From an uncultured bacterium (GTDB lineage Bacteria; Bdellovibrionota_C; UBA2361; CAKMMH01), in contig CAKMMH010000076.1 in NCBI GenBank assembly GCA_927798255.1, forward strand, positions 1 through 8,068: a stretch of DNA of 8,068 nucleotides, written 5' to 3'. Below the pieces are notes generated by a model that saw nothing but the letters and a program-made list of their open reading frames with translations, searched no databases and had not been told where the DNA came from. A program made the position numbers and the translations under genes. Below, piece after piece: positions 1 to 7,017 of the stretch. Each line of letters opens with the position of its first letter. Within the stretch, counting starts at the first letter, position 1.

Positions 1-1
1 A

Positions 2-184
2 GAATTTAAGCAAGTGGAAGGACTCCTTTCACCTATCTATTTAACAAGTGTAATGAATTATATTTTTAGTTTAGATAATATTAATTCCTTAATGACAGAT
101 GAAAATAAGGAAATAGCAAAGAGACTTTGGCAAATTGCAAAATTAAAGGGGGTTCAGCTAGGTGAGCCGGCGATTTTAAATTAA
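2..184 (+). CDS. C-terminal fragment of an unrecognised protein
   Basis: An open frame enters from the left edge (first full codon at 2) and ends at TAA 182-184, giving the last 60 residues of a protein. The fragment is mixed hydrophobic and charged, with a likely helix around Lys-Arg-Leu-Trp-Gln-Ile-Ala-Lys-Leu, and ends Gly-Glu-Pro-Ala-Ile-Leu-Asn. It has no membrane segment and no motif I recognise. Codon use is AT-rich like the other genes here, and the frame stays open over its whole visible length, which supports real coding. No clear terminator hairpin follows directly; the next 100 bases are about 15% GC. I do not assign a function. Confidence 0.6.
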   Translation, partial: EFKQVEGLLSPIYLTSVMNYIFSLDNINSLMTDENKEIAKRLWQIAKLKGVQLGEPAILN

Positions 185-248
185 ATTAAATTTTCTTAAA
201 TATTTTACATTAGTTATAAAGAAATTTTAATATATTACTAGTCTAGTA

Positions 249-276
249 TTTACACTTGAGATTCAATAAATTAACT
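249..276 (+). promoter_or_regulatory. Possible sigma-70-type promoter for the candidate RNA
   Basis: TTTACA at 249-254 and TTAACT at 271-276 are 16 bases apart. They lie just before the point (about 283-290) where base composition jumps from about 15% to about 36% GC. A start near 283 would begin transcription at the left edge of the structured region. AT-rich DNA produces such matches by chance, so the support comes mainly from the position. Confidence 0.3.
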
Positions 277-282
277 TAATTT

Positions 283-736
283 CATACTACAGTGAGCGTT
301 TATGAGTGTGTGTTTATGAGGGCTTAGGTCAACACCTCAGAAAATGTTGTGTTATTGAGAAAGGAGGGCTAAGGATTTCACCTCCGAGTGTATCTCGTGC
401 CACATGATCTCTGTTTTATGGTAATTCCTTTATTTTAGGATATTACTGTAGTTGCGAAGAATGTTGGAATGTTTTTGCTACGTGATGTTAACTAGTACGA
501 TGTTGATATTTATGTCCCAGAGCGTTCCACTTCTTTGTAGGCCAATAATTTAATGTTTTTTTTGAATTACATTTGTGGAGTGATGAGAACTTTTAGTGCG
601 ATTTCTTTAGCGTTCCTTTCTCGCATCTAAAAATAAGTTTTCCTTCTCACGTTTAATTATAAGTAATGGTTTTTTTTATATTTTTAAGTTTGCCGAGTGG
701 ATTTTAATATTTATATGTGTTCGGTTCATTTTTTTA
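283..736 (+). ncRNA. Candidate structured non-coding RNA, family unknown
   Basis: This stretch of the 779-base gap between the left-edge gene and the IHF-type gene has no useful ORF. By hand count 291-660 is 134/370 G+C (36%), against 17/110 (15%) for 181-290 and 50/300 (17%) for 661-960; even the protein genes are lower. In AT-rich genomes such islands often mark structural RNA. Hairpins I can pair by eye: 330-334/345-349; GGAGG/CCTCC 363-367/381-385; 421-429/437-446 (9 bp, one bulge); 456-459 plus 465-471 with 523-533 (11 bp, one bulge); 591-601/621-632 (11 bp, one bulge), possibly enclosed by 584-589/644-649. A closing helix GTGAG 292-296 with CTCAC 646-650 competes with the last one. T-tracts follow at 670-678 and 725-736, which favours the + strand. 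I looked for and did not find the RNase P core GAGGAAAGTC, the tmRNA ends or the SRP loop, and there is no convincing 6S layout. Both ends are uncertain. Confidence 0.5.
692..736 (+). terminator. Possible terminator of the candidate RNA
   Basis: CCGA at 693-696 can pair with TCGG at 721-724, extended inward by G-U wobbles (697-699 with 718-720) and two A-T pairs. A T-rich tract follows (725-736, seven consecutive T). The stem is weak inside and the loop is A/T only. A simpler stop would be the run of T at 670-678, which has only a 4-bp hairpin (656-659/664-667) before it. I cannot tell which one is used. Confidence 0.25.
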
Positions 737-963
737 TTCAAATTTCAGTCTTTAAAAATAAACATTGTTTTATAAATTTGCTTTTAAAAATTTAATAAAT
801 TCAATATATTATATATAACAAGTTAATTTTTATAGATATTTTAAGAAATCATGTAACTATTTTACTTTACAAGATATCTTATTACTAGTAGTTTCAGATT
901 ATAAGTTTTTCTGAAACATTTTATATTTTAAAATATTTTGTAATTTATAAAAGAGATTGAAAT
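737..963. other. AT-rich upstream region of the IHF-type gene
   Basis: About 227 bases of roughly 15-17% GC without a credible ORF. They presumably contain the promoter and 5' untranslated region of the IHF-type gene. Several -10-like TATA strings are present, but none has a convincing -35 partner. Within it lie the dyad at 891-917, small palindromes (AAGATATCTT 871-880, ACTAGT 884-889) and a 14-bp A/T palindrome at 923-936. The ribosome-binding site of the next gene is probably AGAG at 952-955. Confidence 0.4.
891..917. repeat. Inverted repeat GTTTCAGA/TCTGAAAC before ihfA
   Basis: A perfect 8-bp inverted repeat (891-898 and 910-917) surrounds 11 bases and ends 46 bases before the ATG of the IHF-type gene. 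It has more G/C than its surroundings. It could be an operator for a dimeric regulator, or an RNA hairpin in the 5' leader; a T-rich but interrupted tract follows. I do not recognise it as a known regulator's site. Confidence 0.35.
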
Positions 964-1275
964 ATGGATGAGAATAATAACAAAAATTGCCTAACAAAAG
1001 CAGAATTATCAGATGCTATTTATAATATCATGCAAATTGATAAACAAAAATCTGTTAAAATCGTTGAAGATTACATCGAAATTATTAAAGATGCTTTAAT
1101 CAAAGAAGGCAAAGTTATGCTTTCAGGTTTTGGAACATTTACTGTTAAATCAAAAAATGCTAGAAAAGGAAGAAATCCTCAAACTGGGGGAGTTATGATC
1201 CTTGAACCTAGAAAAGTTGTTAAGTTTAAAGAAAGCCAAATTTTAAGAAAGGCTATGAATCAACAAGCTAGATAA
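964..1275 (+). CDS. ihfA: IHF alpha / HU-family DNA-bending protein
   Basis: The 103-residue product is a small basic DNA-binding protein of the HU/IHF family. Members dimerise, insert two beta-ribbon arms into the minor groove and bend DNA sharply, serving in nucleoid structure, transcription and recombination. Visible marks are the N-terminal helix start LTKAELSDAI (10-19), the hinge SGFGTF (54-59), and the arm signature GRNPQTG (69-75) with the intercalating proline at 72. The C-terminal half reads like IHF-alpha rather than HU, so ihfA is the best symbol; the IHF/HU split is less certain than the family. About nine extra residues (MDENNNKNC) precede the usual start, but no later ATG fits, and AGAG at 952-955 lies 8 bases before this ATG. 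It appears monocistronic: a long spacer precedes it and a terminator-like repeat follows. In enterobacteria ihfA follows pheT; no pheT-like end is recognisable upstream here. Confidence 0.9.
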   Translation: MDENNNKNCLTKAELSDAIYNIMQIDKQKSVKIVEDYIEIIKDALIKEGKVMLSGFGTFTVKSKNARKGRNPQTGGVMILEPRKVVKFKESQILRKAMNQQAR

Positions 1276-1294
1276 TTTCTTTAGCTTACAATTA

Positions 1295-1401
1295 TTTTTT
1301 AAAAGCTTTATCTTTCAATAATACTATATGTGTAGTTCTTATGTAGATTGTTGATGTGTGCGTTTTCTATTGGCTTATTAAAGATAAAGCTTTTTAAAAA
1401 A
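1295..1401 (+). terminator. Long-looped inverted repeat, likely ihfA terminator
   Basis: A 21-bp inverted repeat (1295-1315 with 1380-1401, one bulged base) lies 20 bases behind the IHF-type gene. Its core is GCTTTATCTTT/AAAGATAAAGC with an A-tract before and T5 after (1391-1395). This is the layout of an intrinsic terminator and works in both directions. The enclosed 64 bases are unusually long; an inner 5-bp stem CAATA/TATTG (1316-1320/1368-1372) and a 4-bp hairpin (1323-1326/1333-1336) shorten the effective loop. The 3' arm can also pair with TATCTTT at 1404-1410. A small transposon-like relic with terminal inverted repeats is possible, but no target duplication is evident. Confidence 0.45.
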
Positions 1402-1524
1402 TGTATCTTTATGTATATAACTTCTACTAAATTCTTTTATATCCTTAAATAAATAAATTCTAAAAAACTCTAATAAATATATTTCATTGCAAACTTAACT
1501 TTCTTTTTGCATAATAAGATAATG

Positions 1525-1530
1525 TATAAT
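1525..1530 (+). promoter_or_regulatory. -10 element (TATAAT) before the lipoprotein gene
   Basis: A perfect TATAAT at 1525-1530, preceded directly by TG, lies 49 bases before the ATG of the lipoprotein gene. No good -35 hexamer is found at 16-18 bases; TTGCAT at 1507-1512 is only 12 bases away. If used, transcription would start near 1537 and leave a leader of about 42 nt. The rest of 1402-1524 is A/T sequence in which I see nothing else. Confidence 0.4.
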
Positions 1531-1578
1531 TCTAAATCTTAAGTTTAGTTATTTCATATCAAATAGGACGTTTGGATT

Positions 1579-3492
1579 ATGTTAAAAGTATTTAAGTATA
1601 CGTTATTAATTCTATTTTTATTAACTTGTTTTGCATGTGTTCAAAAAAGAAATTATAGTTTTTATAAATATGATACAAGAGATAATAGTATAAGTAATGC
1701 GCAATCTGTTTATCAACAAGCATATAAAGAAATTCAAGAAGATGCTCTTGAATGGAATCAAGCTCCTCAAAATGAAGGCGTATCTGAAAGTAATATTCAA
1801 AGGCCATATTTTGATTGGGAATTATGGGGAAAAGATTTTGATTTGCAAGGCGCGCAAATACAAAATCCTATGATTAAAAAGGGAGATGAGCTTTCTTCTC
1901 TAGGTAACTTTAAAGGAAGCTTAGAGGAATATCAAAGAGCTAAAATTGAAAATTTATCAGATGATGAAAAAGATGCATTAGTCGCAAGGATTGCTAGCGC
2001 TGAGCTTGCACTTGATAAGCCAAATAATGCATTAAATACAATTAGTGAGTATATAAAATTTAGAAACATTCCTATTGAAGATGTTAATAAGTATTTTGCT
2101 TTGATTTTAGCGTATGCATATGGAAGATCAGGGGATTATGATCAAAGTCTTGCATGGTTTTCTAAAGTTAATAGGACAGAGCAAGATAAAAATTTTATTG
2201 GCAACTCTGCAAAATCTGGAGCAATAAAACTTTTAGCATCTGTTACAGATAACGATTTAGAACTACTTTCTTCTAAGTGGTCAAATGATTTCTTTGTGTA
2301 TAATTTAATAGGTATCGAAAGACAAAAAAGGCTAAGTAGCGGTGAAAAAATGTTTGCAAGTAACTCTGAACCATTTTGGAAAGATGAGAATCAAAGTGAA
2401 ACATTGCAGATAGACCTTGATAGAAACAAAAAAATTATTGCCGTGTTACTTCCTTTAAGTGGTAAGTATAAAAAATTAGGTGAAAATACTAAAAAAGGAA
2501 TTAGTCTAGCAACAAGTTCTAAATTAATCGAGCAAGGGTTTCAAATAAATTTCTTTGATACTAAAGGAGATGCTTTTTATACAGAAAATTTAGTAAATCA
2601 AATTTTACAAAATCAAAATGTTGTCATGTTCTTAGGACCACTTTTATCAGATGTGTCAGAAAAAATTAGTTATCAAATAAGAAGCGCAGGAATTCCAATG
2701 CTTACGTTTTCAAAAAGTGATAATTTAGATTTAGGGTATGGAATGTTTAGACTTGGTATCACACCAGAAACAGAAATTAATTCACTTTTAAGAGCCTTAT
2801 TAAAATATAGAAATGTTACAAAATATGCAGTTGTTTATCCTGAAAATGAAAAAGGTCATTTATATTTAGCAGAGTTTAAAAAAATTGTATCAAATTGGCA
2901 GAATGTTGAGCTAGTGTATGAACGTTCATATTACCCAGATGATCCTAATTCATTATTAGTCATAGCATCAGATTTAGAAAATAGAAATGTAGAGGCAGTA
3001 TTTATTCCTGATTCATTAAGGACAGTAGCAAAATTTAATTATAGCCTTTCTCCAAAACTAAAAAATAACTTGCTTATTGTAGGACCATCAAGCTGGGATA
3101 ACCAATCTGAGCTTATTGCATCTAACGCAGCACTTAATGGCGCCATTTTTACTAGCCCTTTCTTTGATAAGGATAAAAAAGAATTAGTTAGTAAATTCGT
3201 GGGGTTATATCAGTCTAAATATAAAGAAAAGCCAGATTTTTTATCTGCGCAAGGATTTGATGCCATTACGATGATTTTTGCATCTATAAAGATAGCGCTA
3301 GAAGAATCTTCAAGTATTGAGGACTCGTTTGCGAAGATTAAATTATATAATGGCTTAACTGGAACTATCCAAGTACAAGAGCATGGAGATGTACATAGAG
3401 CGCTTACAGTTGTTGAATGGAAGAATAGATCTAGAGAAGATTTATCTACTCTAGCTTCACAAGCAAAAGTTAATGCTAATAGTGTATTTTAA
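1579..3492 (+). CDS. LppC/LpoA-like lipoprotein (PBP activator family)
   Basis: This 637-residue protein looks like an exported lipoprotein of the LppC/LpoA family. In E. coli, LpoA sits in the outer membrane and activates the peptidoglycan synthase PBP1A. The N-terminus has a signal sequence (Lys3/Lys6, hydrophobic 8-19) with Cys20 as the likely lipidated residue, although the lipobox (Cys-Phe-Ala-Cys) is not ideal. Residues about 95-250 are helical and TPR-like (for example GDELSSLGNFKGSLEEYQRA, then ALILAYAYGRSGDYDQSLAWF). From about 284 a periplasmic-binding-protein fold begins with KKIIAVLLPLSGKYKKLG and runs to about 620, ending in the family-typical GLTGTIQVQEHGD segment. AGGA at 1565-1568, 10 bases upstream, fits the ATG. 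The same fold occurs in branched-chain amino-acid binding proteins, so a solute-binding role cannot be excluded, but no permease gene is nearby and the N-terminal repeats favour the LpoA type. Confidence 0.8.
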   Translation: MLKVFKYTLLILFLLTCFACVQKRNYSFYKYDTRDNSISNAQSVYQQAYKEIQEDALEWNQAPQNEGVSESNIQRPYFDWELWGKDFDLQGAQIQNPMIKKGDELSSLGNFKGSLEEYQRAKIENLSDDEKDALVARIASAELALDKPNNALNTISEYIKFRNIPIEDVNKYFALILAYAYGRSGDYDQSLAWFSKVNRTEQDKNFIGNSAKSGAIKLLASVTDNDLELLSSKWSNDFFVYNLIGIERQKRLSSGEKMFASNSEPFWKDENQSETLQIDLDRNKKIIAVLLPLSGKYKKLGENTKKGISLATSSKLIEQGFQINFFDTKGDAFYTENLVNQILQNQNVVMFLGPLLSDVSEKISYQIRSAGIPMLTFSKSDNLDLGYGMFRLGITPETEINSLLRALLKYRNVTKYAVVYPENEKGHLYLAEFKKIVSNWQNVELVYERSYYPDDPNSLLVIASDLENRNVEAVFIPDSLRTVAKFNYSLSPKLKNNLLIVGPSSWDNQSELIASNAALNGAIFTSPFFDKDKKELVSKFVGLYQSKYKEKPDFLSAQGFDAITMIFASIKIALEESSSIEDSFAKIKLYNGLTGTIQVQEHGDVHRALTVVEWKNRSREDLSTLASQAKVNANSVF

Positions 3493-3564
3493 AATATATT
3501 TTTTTAATTTCATAATTAGTAAAATTTTATTTTAAGAGAATAGAGTTTTTATTTGTTTTTAAAT

Positions 3565-3571
3565 AGAAAGG
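3565..3571 (+). promoter_or_regulatory. Ribosome-binding site that decides the lon start
   Basis: AGAAAGG at 3565-3571 lies 5 bases before ATG at 3577. An in-frame TTG at 3553 would extend the protein by eight residues (FLNRKVY after the initiator) but has only a weak purine stretch before it (3542-3545). The Shine-Dalgarno match falls inside that extension, so the ATG is the better start. The 84-base gap from the lipoprotein stop shows no terminator, no CIRCE element and no sigma-32-like box. Confidence 0.6.
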
Positions 3572-3576
3572 TTTAC

Positions 3577-5952
3577 ATGACAAAAACAATCAAAAAAAAT
3601 GATAAAGTTAAAGGAAGTGTAAAAGAAAATATAAAAGAAAGTAAAGTTACTTTAAGTAATATACCGGTACTTCCATTAATTGACTTAGTAGCGTTTCCAC
3701 AAGTTTCACATTCATTATTATTGGTTAAGAAAAAATCTATTTTAACTGTTGATGATGCTCTAAAGGATAACTCTTCTATTTTTCTTGTTGCTCAAAAAGA
3801 TTCACAACCATTAGATGTAGTTAAAAAAGATGATTTGTATTCTGTTGGTGTGGTTGCGAATATTTTAAGAGTTATTGATGAAGGAAAGAATGGAATAAGA
3901 ATTCATGTCGAAGGAATTAACAAAGCAAGACTATTAACTCTTACAGAATCTAATAATATTTATAAGGGTAAAATTGAATTTATAAAAGAAAGCTCAAAGA
4001 ATAAGGAATATCCTGAAGTAATATCAGTTTTAAAGAAACAAATATTAGATTACTTTTCATTAGAAGTTTCTTATCAAACATTATCAGAAGACTTCTTATC
4101 AATGATAGAAGCTGTAGAAGATCCATTACAGTTTGCAAATATTATTTCAGCTTACTATACATTTGATGTAAAAGATGCTCAGCATTTATTAGAAGAAAGT
4201 GATATACATAAGAAATTAATATTCATAAAAGATAAAATTTATTCTGATATTGAAAGAATTTTACTTTTAGAAGATATAAAAAATAAGACAGTCCAAAATA
4301 TGTCAGAAGAGCAAAAGAAATATTATCTTCGTGAACAAATAAAAACTATAAGGAAAGATTTAGGTGAAGATGTAGATGATAATGTCGAACTTGAAGAGTT
4401 GATTCAAAAGTTTGAAAGTTTGGAATTACCAGATGCTGTTAAAAAGGAAGTTAATTGGCAACTTGGACGTTTAAAAAGATTGCAACCTGAGATGAGTGAA
4501 TATGCTGTAATTAGAACTTATCTTGATTGGGTGTTAGATCTTCCTTGGGAAACAAAGACAAAAGATGATTTTAATTTAAAGAAAGTTAAGAAAGTATTAA
4601 ATGAAGATCATTATGGTTTGGGTGAGATTAAGCAAAGACTTTTAGAATTTTTGAGCGTTAAGAAATTAAAAGATGATGCCAATGGCCCGCTTCTTTGTTT
4701 AGTAGGGCCTCCAGGGGTTGGTAAAACTTCTTTGGGAAAATCTGTCGCAAGAGCGTTAAATAGAAAATTCTTTAGAATTGCCCTTGGTGGCGTAAGAGAT
4801 GAAGCAGAAATTAGAGGACATAGAAAAACTTATGTTGGAGCTTTGCCAGGTAGAATAATACAAGGATTAAAACAATGTAAGTCTAAAAATCCAGTATTTT
4901 TACTAGATGAAATAGACAAAGTCGGAGCTGACTTTAGAGGTGACCCAGCATCTGCATTACTAGAGGTTTTAGATCCAGCGCAGAATAAAGAGTTTAGAGA
5001 TCATTATATTGATTTAGATTTTGATTTATCTGAAGTTTTATTTATTGCAACTGCAAATAGTTTATCAACTATTCCTGCTCCGCTTCTTGACCGTTTAGAA
5101 GTTATAGAAATTTCTGGATATACAAGTGAAGAAAAACTTGCTATTTGTCAAAAATATATAGTTCCAAGACAATTAGAGTTAAATGCAATATCGAATTTAA
5201 ATGTTCATTTTGATGATAGTGCTTTACTTCTAGTAATTGATAATTACACGCGTGAAGCAGGGGTTAGAGAGCTTGAAAGAACAATTGGTACTATTTGTAG
5301 AAAACTTGCTTATGAACTTAATATGACAGGTAAGGTAGAAAAGAGAATTACTAAATCAGTCGTAATGAATCTTTTAGGGCCTATTAGGTATGATATTGAA
5401 ATAGTTGAAAAGAAAGATGCTGTAGGCGTAGTAAATGGTATGGCATGGACAGTAGTAGGAGGAGAGTTGTTACCGATAGAAGTATCTGTTGCTCATGGTA
5501 CAGGACATTTGAGCCTTACAGGACAACTTGGAAATGTGATGCAAGAATCTGCACAAACTGCTTTTTTCTACACGAGGGCTAATGCTAAGAAATTTGGAAT
5601 AGATGAAGATTTCTATAAAAATTTAGATGTTCATATTCATGCACCTAATGGAGCGGTGCCAAAAGATGGACCATCTGCTGGTGTTACAATTTGCATGGCG
5701 TTAATTTCTGCATTAGTAAATAAGAAGGTTTCTCATAAGATTGCAATGACTGGAGAAATTACACTGCGTGGAAACGTCCTTCCTGTAGGTGGAGTAAAAG
5801 AAAAAGTGCTTGGCGCTATAAGACATGGCATAAATACAATTTTCGTTCCTAAAGAAAATTTAGGAGATATTCCTAAGGTAAAGGAAAAAGTTAAGTTTAT
5901 TGGTGTTTCGCATGTTTCTGAAATTCTATCAAGGACTCTTTTTCAAAAATAA
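3577..5952 (+). CDS. lon: Lon ATP-dependent serine protease
   Basis: Lon is a cytoplasmic ring-forming AAA+ protease that unfolds and degrades misfolded proteins and selected regulators. The 791-residue product (from ATG 3577) has the usual length and order. The N-terminal substrate-recognition domain (about 28-220) opens with IPVLPLIDLVAFPQ; a helical linker includes EQKKYYLREQIKTIRKDLGE (246-265). The AAA+ module has Walker A GPPGVGKT (377-384), Walker B VFLLDEID (440-447), sensor IATAN (490-494) and the arginine of LLDRLE (506). The C-terminal protease domain has PKDGPSAG with catalytic Ser700 and GGVKEK with catalytic Lys743, 43 residues apart as in E. coli Lon (Ser679/Lys722). All key residues are intact. 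The first 25 residues are lysine-rich and probably disordered. It lies 84 bases after the lipoprotein gene and 24 bases before the metallopeptidase candidate, so transcription may be shared. No heat-shock element is visible. Confidence 0.97.
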   Translation: MTKTIKKNDKVKGSVKENIKESKVTLSNIPVLPLIDLVAFPQVSHSLLLVKKKSILTVDDALKDNSSIFLVAQKDSQPLDVVKKDDLYSVGVVANILRVIDEGKNGIRIHVEGINKARLLTLTESNNIYKGKIEFIKESSKNKEYPEVISVLKKQILDYFSLEVSYQTLSEDFLSMIEAVEDPLQFANIISAYYTFDVKDAQHLLEESDIHKKLIFIKDKIYSDIERILLLEDIKNKTVQNMSEEQKKYYLREQIKTIRKDLGEDVDDNVELEELIQKFESLELPDAVKKEVNWQLGRLKRLQPEMSEYAVIRTYLDWVLDLPWETKTKDDFNLKKVKKVLNEDHYGLGEIKQRLLEFLSVKKLKDDANGPLLCLVGPPGVGKTSLGKSVARALNRKFFRIALGGVRDEAEIRGHRKTYVGALPGRIIQGLKQCKSKNPVFLLDEIDKVGADFRGDPASALLEVLDPAQNKEFRDHYIDLDFDLSEVLFIATANSLSTIPAPLLDRLEVIEISGYTSEEKLAICQKYIVPRQLELNAISNLNVHFDDSALLLVIDNYTREAGVRELERTIGTICRKLAYELNMTGKVEKRITKSVVMNLLGPIRYDIEIVEKKDAVGVVNGMAWTVVGGELLPIEVSVAHGTGHLSLTGQLGNVMQESAQTAFFYTRANAKKFGIDEDFYKNLDVHIHAPNGAVPKDGPSAGVTICMALISALVNKKVSHKIAMTGEITLRGNVLPVGGVKEKVLGAIRHGINTIFVPKENLGDIPKVKEKVKFIGVSHVSEILSRTLFQK

Positions 5953-5976
5953 ATATTTAGAGAATGTATTTTATTT

Positions 5977-7017
5977 ATGAAGTTTATAGGTAGTAAAAAT
6001 ATAAGGCGTGCTTTTAGAGAAAAATTTTTACTACCTATTGTAGTAATGAGTGCTATTCTATTTACTAATTCTAATAATAATTTCCTTATAAGTAATTCTT
6101 TTGCTGATAATTTTAGTGTAAAGTGTGAGTACACAACTCGAAGTGGAAAACGAATAATAGTTGATGACTACAATCAAGTTCCAAGAATTTATAGAGGGGA
6201 AGCTAGGTGTATTAAAGTTGATAATAGTGAGCTTGTTTCTGCTAGTAATATTGATTTAAAAAGACAAGAAGCAAATGATGTAGTGAATACAAGTTTAGGT
6301 AAAGTAAATCTAAAATTGTCAAAAAATATTAAATCGCTTCTTGTAAAAAATCCACAAAGAGTAATTAGTAATTCTATGAATACTGTTAGTAGAATTATTA
6401 ATCAAGAAGGATTTAGTGAAAAACTTTCTAATATGAATCAAGAATGGAATATTGTTTTTATGGGAGAGAATATTCCAAACAATCAAGTTCCTTCATATTT
6501 AATAACAAATTGTCATCCAGGTTGGATGGTCCCTCCAAGTGATATTTACATTGCTACATATAGAATTTACAAAGGATGCAGCGGAGAAGGTGAAAGAGTT
6601 GACCCTGAAAAAGAGTTAGAACATGTACTCTTACATGAGCTAGGTCACGCTATAGAATATAAATTATTAACTGCAAGGGGAAGTAGAGATTTAAAAAGAT
6701 CTGAAGGATTTGCAACATGGTTTGCTATGTATGCTTCAAAATATTCACCGCTTTTAAATAGTAGTGAATTACTTTCTTATTATAAAAATATGGCAAAAAT
6801 TGCTATTGAAAATTCTCCTAAGTCTTTTAATTTTAGTGGTTCGGTATATGATTACGCAAGAAGCAGTATGTATTTTTATACAATAGAACAAAAACAGGGG
6901 GTTAGCGGTATTGTAAGGCTTTATGATTTGATGAATATGGGGGAAAGTTTCCTAGGAAGTGTAGCTGATATGCTTAATACTAGTGAGGTAAAGATAGAAA
7001 GTAAGCTAATTTGGTAA
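5977..7017 (+). CDS. Putative exported HExxH zinc metallopeptidase
   Basis: I do not recognise a named family for this 346-residue protein, but its features agree with an exported zinc peptidase. A basic N-terminus (1-16) is followed by a hydrophobic stretch (17-29, LLPIVVMSAILF) and a possible signal-peptidase site after Ser-Phe-Ala43. The motif LLHELGHAIE contains HELGH at 220-224 (His220, Glu221, His224), and Glu243 in RSEGFATWFA lies 19 residues later. That spacing and the EGxAxW context resemble gluzincin-type enzymes, where the downstream Glu is the third zinc ligand. The C-terminal part (YDYARSSMYFYTIEQ, 291-305) is helical as in MA-like peptidases. Cys50, Cys78, Cys179 and Cys201 could form disulfides outside the cytoplasm. 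The piece IIVDDYNQVPRIYRGEARC (60-78) looks like a small separate module. It starts 24 bases after lon, with only a weak AGAG (5959-5962), so translation may rely on lon transcripts. Substrate unknown. Confidence 0.75.
   Translation: MKFIGSKNIRRAFREKFLLPIVVMSAILFTNSNNNFLISNSFADNFSVKCEYTTRSGKRIIVDDYNQVPRIYRGEARCIKVDNSELVSASNIDLKRQEANDVVNTSLGKVNLKLSKNIKSLLVKNPQRVISNSMNTVSRIINQEGFSEKLSNMNQEWNIVFMGENIPNNQVPSYLITNCHPGWMVPPSDIYIATYRIYKGCSGEGERVDPEKELEHVLLHELGHAIEYKLLTARGSRDLKRSEGFATWFAMYASKYSPLLNSSELLSYYKNMAKIAIENSPKSFNFSGSVYDYARSSMYFYTIEQKQGVSGIVRLYDLMNMGESFLGSVADMLNTSEVKIESKLIW

Noticed and set aside
363..468. CsrA/RsmA-sequestering RNA, from several GGA motifs
   Set aside because: Only about five GGA triplets occur, and they are mostly in stems rather than in hairpin loops as in CsrB/RsmZ-type RNAs.
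512..553. 13-codon ORF inside the candidate RNA
   Set aside because: No ribosome-binding site, very short and located within a predicted helix.
580..590. Hammerhead-ribozyme-like core (GTGATGAG)
   Set aside because: The essential C of CUGANGA is replaced by G and no GAAA-type partner strand is correctly placed.
283..660. tmRNA, RNase P RNA, SRP RNA or 6S RNA in the GC-rich island
   Set aside because: The tmRNA ends and tag frame, the RNase P core GAGGAAAGTC and the conserved SRP hairpin were sought on both strands and not found; the 6S layout of one long bulged rod does not fit the several local hairpins. A very divergent member cannot be excluded by eye.
1592..1807. 71-codon open frame on the - strand
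   Set aside because: It lies wholly opposite the lipoprotein gene, has no motif and is explained as a shadow of that gene.
3553..3576. TTG start giving a longer Lon
   Set aside because: The good ribosome-binding site at 3565-3571 lies inside the extension and fits the ATG at 3577.
5943..6134. 63-codon open frame on the - strand
   Set aside because: It overlaps the ends of lon and the metallopeptidase gene on the opposite strand and shows no independent coding signal.
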